Shown in pieces: positions 1 through 19,012 of a DNA stretch of 64,000 nucleotides (the stretch's first letter is position 1; the number at the start of each line of letters is the position of its first letter). Under the pieces are notes generated by a model, which saw only the letters and a list, made by a program, of their open reading frames with translations, was not told the origin of the DNA and ran no database searches. The stretch lies in NCBI GenBank assembly GCA_905250075.1, contig CAJNOP010000041.1, positions 1,059,302 through 1,123,301 on the forward strand. The letters are read 5' to 3'. The DNA comes from Rotaria sp. Silwood1. Lineage: Eukaryota; Rotifera; Eurotatoria; Philodinida; Philodinidae. A program made the position numbers and the translations under genes.

Positions 1-70
1 ATCACGAGAAGCACGCTAAAATAGCATAGAAAACAATGATTTAAAACAATGAATGAAGTTGGCAAGTATG

Positions 71-3000
71 TCATACTGTTTTCAATGCATGCAGAACTGC
101 ATCGTTAATAGTAACATGAATAGTTTCACGACCAGCAACATCCATATAACTCATACGTTTTAATTGTCGATAAACAGTAGCTAAAAGAAAATAGTCTAAT
201 ATGTTTTATAATGATTTAAAATTAATAGAAACATACGTCGAACTTGACAAAGTAGAACAGTTACACCAATTTCTTTGAAATCTTTAAAAATCTGAAAATA
301 AAAAAAAATAATATATGTAATGAATATTAAATTGATGAAATTATTTACTTGTATTAATGTTTTAATACCCATCATATCCATATAATTAACAGGTGAACAA
401 TCAATAATAATATGATCAAAATTTGGTCGATATTTTTTTCTAGTTTCTTCAATCTTTGAGAGAAAAAAGAGAGAAAACAATAATCATTTCATTTTATGTA
501 ATATAATTTACTTTTTGGTTCTTTTCTTCTATTATTTTACTTTCATCTATTTCAACACTTTCTTGTACTACTGTTTCATTTGTATTTGTTGTATTATCTT
601 TTTGAAAATGTCGTTTAAATTTCATAAGTGTATTGCTTGGTTTAGTTAAACGTAATTTATATTCACGTTCAATATTTATTATTTCATCATTCATTGCTTT
701 GATTTGATCATCAACACGAAAATCAATACGTTTAATAAATAATTTTTTAAACATTTCAACATTCGCATAATAAATATTTTCTTCAAAACGAAAGATTTTT
801 ATATTGGGTATATCAGTTGCTGTTGGATATGCATTTTGATCTTCATAAACACGAGGAGATGATAAATAACCTAGTGATGTTGCATGTGGTCTTTTGAGAA
901 ATAAAAAAGATATATTCTTATTAGTAAAAGATGAAAATATCTTTTCTATTTTACCTTTGTGAACGAATAATTAATAGAAAAATCATTGCTGCAACACCAA
1001 CATATAAACCATAATCGACATCAAGTAAAACAACACCCGAAAATGTTATTATCCAAGCTAAAAATTCAAGTTTATTTATACGCCATAATACAGGTAATTG
1101 TTTAGTTTGTAAAAGCATATTTTTCATAGCTGTTACTATAATAGCTGCTAAACAAGCATTTGGTAATGTACGAAATAATGGACCGACTGCTAGAATAACA
1201 ATTAATACAACAATTGATGCCAAAAGCCCAACAATCTTTAGAAAAACAAATAAAGATTAAAAATAATAAAAAGAACATTATTTTTTTTGTTAAATTTAAA
1301 ATGTTCTTACTTGAGTTTTTCCACCTGTTCCTTCCAGTACAGCACATCGTGAAAGTGCAACACAAGCTGGAAAACCACGAAAAAAAGAAGTAACAATATT
1401 TCCAACTGCATATGCAAAAAGTTCTTGATTTGGACTTATTTGATATTTATATTTTGTTGCAAATAATTTAGCCATACTTATATTAATTACAAAACATACA
1501 ATAGCTATTGCAATTGCATCACCTACCACATCTGATATAGCTGCAACGGGTGGAACAGTTGGTGGCGGAATTCTAATAAAAACAAACTAATGTTTCTAAG
1601 TTTTTTCTTTACTTGAAGATTTTTATTTACCCAAGTGGAAGCTTGCCAACAATACTAACTTTCCAACGTTTATTAAAATCAAAGGCAGCAGAGAGACCCG
1701 TACCGAGAATAACCTATAGAGAAAAGAGCGAATAATCTCTGAGAATTTTTGACATACAACATTATGAAGATTTATGCTGTTCTTTTTTGTTTGAGTCAAA
1801 AGAATTCAATGGATGTAGAAATTATTTTGTTAAAAAAAAGTTCGAGTAAGTCATTTATCTTAATCCTTTGTCAACGGGAAATGTATTTATATGCTTTGAG
1901 CTTCTTAACGTATCCCTAAATTGTACAGACATCATCTATCTTCACTAAACCTTGATAGTATTTTCTCTTTCCTTTATGTTGCTAATATCGTACAATATTA
2001 ACGTATGGTACCATCATGCATGTACGTCAAGGTAGAAACAAGAGATTTTTTGGATTTGAGAATACACGAGACTTTCGAGAAATTCATCAGTCAAACTATT
2101 TTCAAATGTAATGAAACAAAGCAGAATTCTATAAAATAGGATAGAATCTTATAGTGATTCTTGTTAGATGGAACTGCAGCTACTACTAAAACCCTCATGT
2201 TACAGAGTAGCAGATGTTAGATTTTATGAGATTTGTTATATGATATGGGGAAAAAAGCTTTCCATGAAACCAACACGGAATCCGGTGTTTTTCTTGACAC
2301 GTAAATGTCTCATTTCAGGCTTTTACAATTCCTAACATATATTGCAAGTAACATATTTATTATCGGTTGTCTTCTTTACTTACGAATAAAAATTAAGTTC
2401 CTTCTGATACAACTACAAAAAACAAAAAACAAAATTCAAATTTCTATCTTAATTCTATTGAAAATGACTCAAAAATAGATATGTGCGGAACCAATTTTTT
2501 GTTTCAGTCTCGGCAGCTTCTTTTTTAGTAGTCTCGGTCAAGATTAAACTATTTCAGACTTTATTTGTATCACCTCTAAAAAAAACTTCAATACTAGTTT
2601 TGTTTAATTTATGTAGCCGATAAACCAATGTTTTTTTTTTGGTTCATCTCTCTTGAATTATGTTCTGATTGATATAATTCGCTAAAGAGCATAGAATATT
2701 TCGCTATAATCTTTGGCTCATGTTGAGACAAATTTTTTTCTGGTGGTCTCGATTCCCGAAAACTTCTAAATTTTGGCTTTGATCTTGCACATCTCTACTA
2801 CGCGATCTTCTAATTTAAGGCAAACATAAGTCTTGTTACAGAACCGTTTTTCTCTAAAAAGAAAAAGACAGGATCATCAATGCGCATTTGTTGGATTCGT
2901 TTCTTGAACAAATATTTTCATCTAAAAAATTTAATTCTATTAGTATCTTACGATAATTAATTCAATTGGTACAGGTATTGGCATTCGTCCTTTAAAACGT

Positions 3001-4272
3001 TCATTAATATGATCACGAACACTAGCAAATAGAGCAATACTAATTCCAGAAATTATACATGTTGCACCATTTGAGTATTTAATATTTTTAAAAATTTCAA
3101 TCCAACTCTTATAAATAAAGCGAAATATTAAAATCAATTTATAAAAAAAATTAGTATTGTTTCTTTACCTTAATTACTTTTGATTGTCCAGTAACTGTTT
3201 TTATTTTAATACCAAGTAATGGTGGCAATTGACTTGTTATTATATGTATAGAACATCCAGTTGTAAAACCTTGTACAATTGAATCTGATAAATAAACAGT
3301 AACATAACCAAAATGTAATATAGCCATAGCTAAATGAATTAAACCAGCAACAAGTGCTAATGCTGAAGCAACCATTATACGAGCTTCATCTGGATTACTA
3401 CTTAAATATTGATTACTACTTGAAGCTCTCATTGTTGATGCTATTGAAACTATTGTTGATCCCAATGTATTCGATGTATAGTCTTCTGTATAATCCATAG
3501 TTGTAATATTCATATCAGCATAATTACTTGTTGCATTCTGTATCGATGATCTAATTTGATTAGGTGGAATAAGTGTTCCTACTCGGCTATTAACAGCAGC
3601 AAGAATCATAAGAGAAGAAACTGCAAAAGTACCTATTAGGAAAAGAAATACATATATATTGGCTTTCTATATGTTTTATTTCATCAATAAATATTAATTC
3701 TCTTACCGACACTTAAATGTCGTGATGAACCAAGAAAAGCATAGAGAATAACCGGAAAAAAAGAAACATAAAGACCAGTCACTGGTGGCAGACCAGCAAG
3801 AATAGCATATGCAAGTCCTCAAAAAATTTGAAAATATTTTTGTTTTGATGATAAATTTATTTGAAAAAAAAAAGAAGAAGAAAATTCTCTTTTTACCTTG
3901 AGGTATGTGCACAATACCAATAGTTAAACCAGATACAATATCTGGTAGAAGCCATTCTTTTACATTATAATGTCGTATCCAATCAATAAATGGTATTCGT
4001 CTAAATAATTGTCTTTTAAAAAAAGCCGGTGTTGGCTTATAATATTTTTTAATATAATTCCATGTACCACTAATTGGACTTTCTTGAAAATCTTGATTAA
4101 GATTGTATCGTTCATTTAACTTTTCAACTGTATATATACTTTGCTTTCTTAAAGGTGTATCAATATGATATATTGCATCACCATTTTGTTCATTTGTTGG
4201 TTGTGATGGTTCTGTTGATGCAAATTCTACAGAACTTTCCTTTTTGTTACGTTTATAACTAAATCGTGTCAT
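71..4272 (-). CDS. SLC26/SulP-family anion transporter, complete, 11 exons, 793 aa
   Basis: Multi-pass plasma-membrane anion exchanger/sulfate permease of the SLC26 (SulP) family, with a C-terminal STAS domain. Exons on the minus strand: 4272-3897, 3817-3707, 3632-3169, 3107-2952, 1713-1631, 1572-1311, 1235-955, 890-512, 453-349, 291-237 and 180-71. They sum to 2382 nt, exactly 794 codons, and every junction is GT-AG. The sulfate-transporter signature region is in exons 1-2 ([20 protein letters not shown], then [16 protein letters not shown]), followed by the family motif [12 protein letters not shown]. The STAS core is in exons 9-10 ([19 protein letters not shown], then a variable loop). Length matches animal SLC26 proteins. 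The start ATG follows an acceptor-like ATTTTAG by 4 nt, suggesting a trans-spliced or UTR-spliced 5' end. The substrate (sulfate, chloride, bicarbonate, oxalate) cannot be told. Intron 4 (1238 bp) is far longer than the others (45-80 bp). Family certain, paralogue not assigned. Confidence 0.95.
1714..2951 (-). other. Oversized intron 4 of the SLC26 gene
   Basis: This 1238-bp intron is about twenty times longer than its neighbours in the same gene. It has no long ORF and I see no clear terminal inverted repeat. It contains scattered GC-richer patches unlike simple AT-rich intron sequence. It may hold a decayed insertion, but nothing identifiable. Confidence 0.7.
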
Positions 4273-4753
4273 TTCTCTAAAATGATAGGAAAAAATAAAA
4301 AAGAATTGATCTATTTAATAGTTACTTGATAAACAATAAATAATAATTATACTTCGCTGTGTTCTTTAGAATTTTTACGAGCTTGTTTTCTTTCAATCAA
4401 AAAGAAATCTTACATAAAAAGACTAAAATGTTTTTTTTTCATGGTCTTTTGGCATTTATCGTTTTAACCATTGAAGTACTATAGTCCTTAGTAAAGAACA
4501 CTGTTTTTCAATAAGATGTGTATATGATCAAGATGCGGTTTATACTATCACATAGAAGACACTTTCATACATACATTGATGTAAAAATCATAACAGCATA
4601 AAGGTCTATAAGGCAATAAAACTGATGAGCCTATGAAAGATCACTCATATATCAGTTCTAGAGGTAAGACCAAAAGCCAAAATACAGTTGTAAACGGATA
4701 AAATTGTTTTTTTCAATATTTCGAAATATTAGTAGTGCATAGTGTGTATTCTA

Positions 4754-5373
4754 ACGAGGGAACACCCCTAGGTGAAGCTCCGCTTTTGACGTGATATTTT
4801 GCCCATATATAGGCCTTAGTGCGACTAGAAAAACCCTAAAAGGATTTGGGTTTCTGGCGCTTCCTTCTTGAACTATGACCGTTTTAGCAAAATTTTGGCC
4901 CTATGGTAAGTACTTTCGAAAAATTTCATTTTGGGGATTTTGATCTGAAAGTTTGCCGACAGATAGCTCGTATAGATGCTAGATTATCCTGAAAGTTTCG
5001 ACAAAAACGAATGTATCCTTCGCAAGATATTGATTTTATAGAAAACTCAATTATTGTATCTTTCGTATGACAAATGCCCATTTTTTTGCCAATTGAATAT
5101 ATCGAGAAAGATACATTCGTTTTTGTCGAAACTTTCAGGATAATCTAGTATCTATAAGAGCTATCTGTCGGCAAAATTGCAGATCAAAATCCTCAAAATG
5201 AAATTTTTCGAAAGTACTTACCATAGGGCCAAAGTTTTGCTAAAACGGTCATAGTTCAAGAAGAAAACGCCAAAAATCCAAACTCTTTTAGGGTTTTTCT
5301 AGTCGCACTAAGGCCTATATATGGGCAAAATATCACGTCAAAAGCGGAGCTTCACCTAGGGGTGTTTCCTCGT
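4754..5373. mobile_element. Foldback (near-palindromic) non-autonomous DNA element, 620 bp
   Basis: Two arms of about 267 bp (4754-5020 and 5107-5373) are near-exact reverse complements, separated by about 86 bp. The ends read ACGAGGGAACACCCCTAG on the left and the complement of ACGAGGAAACACCCCTAG on the right. The arms differ by only a few substitutions, so the insertion is fairly recent or the arms are kept alike by conversion. No coding capacity. This is the structure of a foldback-type MITE. A clear target-site duplication is not visible: flanks are TTCTA on the left and AAGTA on the right. More diverged relatives lie at 30780-31220 and about 49600-49838. Confidence 0.85.
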
Positions 5374-6001
5374 AAGTATGAAGTCATAAAGAAATTTGTT
5401 TCACTATGGCAAACTCATGATACTTAAAAGGTTAAGATACAAAATGAAAATAAGGTATACAAGTTAGTTTTGAATAAAACAACAAAAGAAATAAATGCTT
5501 TCGTTATTTAGTTCGTGCAATAAACAAATAAAATTAGTTTAAATGTAATGAAAGAAAAACAAAAACAAACTATGACAAATGTTCTTCTCTATTGTCACAT
5601 GAAAAATCGTTATAGATTGATATTAAGAAAAAATATTTCGCCTGAAACTATTGGCACTTCACGTTTCTATTCATAACATTACCTTTCCAAAGGTTACATG
5701 TTTTTTATAATATGTGTAAATTACGATAAATTTCATGTCTTATTTCATTTACTTTTTATGTCAAGGAAGATTTTCTCTTGAAATTAATATATACATATAT
5801 ATTTTTTTTTTTACTTACGTCTATCGCTTTGATATAATATTCAGGTATATGCTTTTCTCATTAAAGAAAAAATACGATTGTGTTTATGATTGTAATCTAT
5901 AGAATATAGATAAATAGTTTTTATTTTTTTAAAACAATATTTACGTCTTTGAATGACTTAGGTATATATATGTAAAAAAATGACTAATTTTATTGATAAA
6001 T

Positions 6002-6250
6002 AAAACTAGAAAGCAAACCGGTTAAATTGTTAATTTTTTATGAGTTATTCAATATAAAAAAATACTTATTTTTAAGTGTTATAGCATCAGTTGTGTACAG
6101 GGAAATGATGCATTGTATTCAGTGAAAAAACTAGATAACAAACCGGTTTAATATGCCAATTTTTCATACAAATGAGTTTTTTGATGTAACAATATTTATT
6201 TTGTGTGTTAGAATATCAATTGTTTTTGAAATAGTACGAAAAGTGAAATA
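6002..6250. repeat. Diverged two-copy tandem duplication, about 125 bp per unit
   Basis: Unit 1 starts at 6002 and unit 2 at 6127. Both open with AAAACTAGA or AAAACTAGAT, then CAAACCGGTT, a T-rich stretch and an ATATCA/GCATCA plus GTTG-like end. Similarity is clear at the start and fades toward the end. No coding signal. Origin unknown. Confidence 0.5.
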
Positions 6251-9200
6251 TTTTCTATCATTATTTTTTTTTCAATAGTATGATGTCCATTGGTTTCATA
6301 AGGTCCAAGTTGACGCAGTGCATTAGTTTTAACATTTAGGATGATACTCATTTAAAGACTATTTTCATTAAATTGGCACATTAAAACACAAAACGCAATA
6401 TAGTTGATTTATCATTGAAAAAAGTTTTAGTCTTATTAGTAAATATTTAGTTTAAATGGTATTCCTGAAGAGATTCAAACGACTTACTTGAGTTTCATTT
6501 TCGTTTATTTTTTTTTTATAAGTGCAAGTGTTATCTTAGTCAAATAGTCCTGCAAATCACATTATTGATCTGTTGATGATAGTTTATATTTGATAAAAGA
6601 TTACTTTATTTATTAACATAAAAAAGAACATGTTTTTCAAGGCCCAAAATAAAATAACCTGCAAACTATAAATTTTCAATTGACAACATACTGATATTGA
6701 CAAAACGAATCTGTCAAGATTAACGTATCTTTGATTTAAACTTTGAACAAAAATAAAATAACTATTTTCTTTAAACTATTCATTCAAATCTAGTAAAAAC
6801 TAAGATCATTGAAAAATCTTGTGATTACTGTATATGGCATCGAAGTTATGTAAAATATGATATTTTCAATACTCTAGACTTCATGAAAATGTTCGTTCGA
6901 ATATAAGAACAATCGTTGAATTACGTTCTATCTTGAATGTCATAGCTGAATTACACAAGCATCATTTCAGGCAAAACGACCTTTCATTCGATTTTGATTC
7001 TTTGCAAGGATTAAGTGTTTGTTTTGCATAAACAAATGTAAAAATGTTAATTCTTTTAGCTGATTACTCATTGAAAACTAATTAGGGAGTGTGTGTCTGA
7101 AATCATATGACGAAAAAAATCTCGAAAACTTCAGGATAAACTTTATTACATGAACAGCATCTACGATAAAATTTTTAGTAAGATCAAACTCCAAAAAGAC
7201 TTCCTCTCAAAAATAGGCTTTTGAGAGAGGTTTAAGATGGGTCTGTACCATTTAGTATTGGTTTTAAACTTCCTATTCAGTTACAAAAGCATTTTTTTCA
7301 TTTGTATAGTCGTACTCTGTCATATCACTGACGAAAAGTAGGTCGATTTCTTTTTGAAAAATCTAGACATATTCAGAAAAAGCTTTTAGATAAAGATTTT
7401 GTAACCTTATGGGGTTATCTAAAGAATATAGTATTATAACTTTGCCTCAATGGAAAGTTTTCTTTATATGAAAGTACATGAAGTTAAAGTCAAAGTCCTC
7501 TTTTTGTGACATGTTACCAACGCTAGATTTTTTACTGATAACTTCTCTGAACAAAGATCTCACGTGCTGGTTTTTTTTACAGTATCTAGAATGACTTAAC
7601 AAATATGTATTAAATAAAAAATGACTCTAGGAGAGTTCATTACCTCAACATATTTGGTGAAGTCATGTTGCTAACGAGTGATTTAGCCTTTATATATATG
7701 TATACATTTTTCTATTTTATCACACAACTTCAAACTGTCGGAAAAGACATAATATCGATTGCTATATATTTTTTTTTGTTTCAGGTATTCAAACGAGACA
7801 TTTCATAAGTCACTTGCATTATCAAAATAAAAATTCTATATATCGAAACAGTATTGGAAAATTTTTGGCTTTTTTTATTCATTTTACTAATGAACATTTT
7901 GATGACAGATTAATATCAAATAATAATTTTCTAACCTTTGATCAAACTATAAATAGTATGATCTATAGTTTTGTACTGATAGTTGAATATATATGTTTTT
8001 CAGTTCAACAAACATAGTCGTTAATTAATCTTTTGACTTAGTAACATCACTTCATAAAAATATAGGAATTCAAAATCATGATTAATATAGGATTTCCTTA
8101 ATTATGTAGGAAATATACAGGATATTACTTTCGGTTAGTAAGATGTTTTTTTTTTAGAAACCTTTATCTTCAGAAAAAAAGACAATGCATTATGCTACAA
8201 ATAAATTTCCTGTGCTATAATGATAAATGAATAACACACATGCCATATCAGCGTGATTTCCGATCAACTAAATAGTAAATGATTATGTAATAATTTTCTC
8301 ATGAAAATTTATATTTAGATTTATTTTTTTGTATTTTGTTAATAATGGTAATTTTTCCTATGAATAAAACAAATCACATATTATTTAGAAATATTGCGAA
8401 TATTGATCTATTAACCTTTTGCTATTGTTGATGTCCACGATTCAGATATTGTTAGAGAATAGCAATAAATAGAATGAATCGTAGAAATAGTTTAGGATTG
8501 TTTGAAGCACTCCTTCAATTTGTATGTAGTGTAAAAATAATCATTCAACTGAGAATCAATGAAATATTTATGAGATCAAGGTTAATGTACAGTCAATCAA
8601 CAACTTGTCGGTCTTGATTTAAGTGTTTTTCATATATATTTGAGCTCGCTGTGCTCAGATCTCTAATAAGTTAAGGCGATAAACTTAATAAAAACGTCAA
8701 ACTGATTTAAGATTCGAGAAATCACCAAAGCTTACTTCTTTCGACTTAATAAATTTATCTCGATTTCTGCATGTAGTTTTCGCTCTTGTTAATCACAGCA
8801 TCAATACAATTCAAAAAAAAACATCAATAAACACGCCAGTATTCATTATTTCATATTGACATAGATAAGGATATTTAAGTTGAAATCCTAATCTCGCAAG
8901 AAAATAAATCATGAATATTGCTGGATTCTTTTATTGTGAATAACTTTCTTCATATAAGCTATGAAGTACTGCTTCACACTTATTATTATGAAGCCTTTCG
9001 ATGATCGATTCTATTCATTGGCCTTATATAAAACTATCTGAACTCAATATCTAATATAGAAAGTGTTATTAGATAGAAGTTCACATTGCTGTTGAACATT
9101 GTGCAGCGATAAAAATCTATTTATATGATTAAAATGAAAAAAGAATATTAAATTTAACTATACATTTTAAAATAAGGAAATCATCAATTTATTGATGGTT

Positions 9201-10461
9201 AATCTAATGGATTTGAGAAAACTTCAACAAACCGTACATTTTGTCTCTATCATCTGCTAGTTGTGTTATAAATGCTATGGATAATATTTACAGCACTAGA
9301 CAAGTTACTTGTTTTCTAAAATATGTTCCTGTTTTCAAAAGACGCTTCCTTTTTTTTTGAAAAGAATATAGGAATATAAGGAAAATGTTCACAAAATAGG
9401 ATATGTTTAACGAAACCTAAAACAACTATCAAGCCAATTCATCTTTCATTGTTAATTATGATCAGAACTACATCAAGTTAATCACAGTCTTGAACATTTC
9501 TACGGTTTTTCTCAACAATTAAAAATAATTGCTTACGTTTTCCATTTAGAACAAGACATGTTCTGCTTTCTTCTACGTTGTTTTACTTCTCTCTCAGGAT
9601 TGACAGTCTTCATTTTTGTACTCCTTAGAAGGTCATAATCATTCGAACGTGATATCACATACAGTAAGCACAGCATTATTATCGTATTCACAAAGATAGA
9701 GGCTTCAGAAAACTGAAAGACTAGTATTTTAGTACGTAGAACAGGTATTTATAATTTTGTTTATCCTACATTGCATGATAGCATAAACAATTCTCTATAG
9801 AATGAGATGTCTCTGAGTTTTGTGCAATATTTTGACTTTCAATGATATTGTTGTATCTCAACTAAAAAACATGGCAAAAAACTCGATGTTGTTTCATTTT
9901 GTAGAAGATAGTTTACTCTGTCTTTCTATGTAGTTCAAACAAGATTATATTTACGCAATCGAGATATTGAAAAACGAGAGTTGTGGTCTTTTTGAGTTTC
10001 TATTTTTGTCAATGTAATCATGATTTTTTTATTTCCTCATGGATTCTTTATAACACTTATGACAGCGAAAAAAGAATCGAAAATAAACCTTGTTGAATAA
10101 TTTTGATGCTTACTGGAAATATCATAGATCATTTTCTAGAACTTCTTCGTTCAAAATATTGACTTACTAACAAGTATAAAATAATGAGGCCAGACTAACA
10201 ACACTTGTTCTATAGAAAAAAAACAAAGTTATTCTAATAGTGTCTTGTTTGTAATCTTCTATACTAAAACTTCTAATTTTTTAGTGCAAAACTTTTATAT
10301 TTTTAACATGAAATAAAATGAACACATTCAATGATATGTATTTAATAATTTTCTTTATTCTTCTTTTATTAGTTTATTCTGATGTTAGTTGTTGTTTTGT
10401 CTTTGCCTGTTCTTTTTTGCATTTCAACATGAGCAAAACAAAAAAAAATAAAACAAAATGT

Positions 10462-11284
<823 letters not shown>

Positions 11285-12651
11285 GATGGATCTTACTAAA
11301 ATATCTACAAAATAAAAAAAATTTAATTTGTATTTTTTTTTCGTTTGTTAAGAAAAAAATAAATAAATGATCAGTCTTATGGGTACCATATTGAGTGTTG
11401 ACGAAGGAAAGAAAACCACTATTGATAACAAACAAAAAATATAAATCAATAATTTATTTATTTAAATAATAAATTTGTATAGATAATTAAGATATAATTA
11501 TTTTGAAATTTAATTTTGACAATTAACGATATTAGCGCTCAATCATCTATAGGTTGCTTGTTAATATTCTATGGATTATGCTAAATATTTATATCTCTCA
11601 CTTTTGCAAAAGTTATTATAGATTCAAAAATGGATATACTTCATTTTCACATTCATAGGTTAATATATACATGAATAAAAATAAAAATATGACTATATGA
11701 AATCATATGATAAAAATAAACTATTATTCATGGAAAAGTCAAGATCTTTTTTCATTGGATAAAAAAACTAATCAGAATCGACTTGATCTTCGCCTCGCCT
11801 CATCTTAATGTGACATTATTTCCATATATCTTGGATAATAGTCAATATATTTTTCGGAAACGTAAATAACATTACCGCTGTTAGATGAAGAAAAATTGAT
11901 GTCTGGTTTTCTCTGACATTCCTAATATGTTGTCTTATATCTATCAGCTGGAAATTATTTCTTTTTTTTTATCACAAAAATGCATTAACATATTGACTGA
12001 CGCTTTGCTTTTCCCTTTCTTCTGATGTACTTTGTACTTTACATGGCTTGTTGTATCACTTGTAAGGATGTTCTCAACACAAACATAATCAAATCTATCT
12101 GATATATTTGCAAATAAGAAGATATGATCCCATCGTTTCCAACTTTAGTCACGCATATCATAGTGTGATATCATTAAATCCTTAAGAGAGAAATAGCTTT
12201 CTTTTTACACATCATTAATACATACTAATTGGTTAAATAAGTGAACAGGTGCGAGAGAAAAGAAACAAATCTTTATATGTATATACAGAACGAATATTTT
12301 ATTCTGTCTTAAAGTACATAAAATCCTAATATAACAACAGCATCGATTGATTTGTCGTTCGGTAAGAAAAAAAAAAAAAAAAGGATAATAAAAACAGAAA
12401 AGGGAGAAAAAAAAGAGCGTATAGTGAGCATAGTGATAGTTTTCTTTTTTATTATATACTCATTCATTTTATTATTACACATAGATGCCCTTGCTTTGAC
12501 CTAAGTAATTGTTTAATTATTGTAAGGGAAAAAAATAAATAAATACAATGGTGGGTAAAACTAGTTCAATAATTTTGATTAATAATTAATAGAATAATTC
12601 ATCTAAATAATTTTTGTTATTTAGATTGACGATCAAGTTTTCTTAACAGAA
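11285..12651. other. Divergent intergenic region between UBA52 and NT5C2-type gene
   Basis: About 1.37 kb between two divergently transcribed genes, so it should hold both promoters. It is AT-rich with poly-A/T runs, including an A-run at 12365-12382. No ORF with recognisable content. An acceptor-like TTATTTAG at about 12616-12623 lies 29 nt before the NT5C2 start codon and could be a 5'-UTR or spliced-leader acceptor. Confidence 0.5.
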
Positions 12652-18794
<6,143 letters not shown>

Positions 18795-19012
18795 AACAAA
18801 AAATATGTTAGTTTTTGATCTCGTTTTGAATTGCTTTTAGTTCATTCTCATATCTATTATTTATACCAACTAAAGTTCTTTTATTATTTAGTCTTAAGGT
18901 TTAATCACAACCATTTTGGTTTTTTTTGTGTCACTGGATAATGTATATTTCTTTTCCTCTTAGCTGCAATAAATAATGTTGTTTATTATATTTAAAAGTA
19001 TTCACATATTTA
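18795..19012. terminator. Convergent 3' ends of NT5C2 and collagen genes
   Basis: Only 218 bp separate two convergent stop codons. The forward poly(A) signal AATAAA is at 18968-18973. The reverse-strand AATAAA is at 18982-18987, about 26 nt beyond the collagen stop. The two predicted 3' UTRs therefore overlap or nearly overlap. Confidence 0.6.

Larger units (their letters stand above)
4273..10461. other. Gene-poor 6.2-kb interval between SLC26 and ubiquitin-eL40 genes
   Basis: AT-rich interval rich in short A/T homopolymers. Apart from the foldback element at 4754-5373 and the tandem duplication at 6002-6250 I see no gene. The only forward ORF of note (7814-8017, 67 codons) has no recognisable domain, ordinary AT-rich composition and no splice context, so I do not call it. 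The 5' ends of the SLC26 gene and the 3' end of the eL40 gene border the interval. Confidence 0.6.

Noticed and set aside
7814-8017. 67-codon ORF in the gene-poor interval
   Set aside because: No domain, no splice or promoter context, composition as expected for AT-rich DNA.
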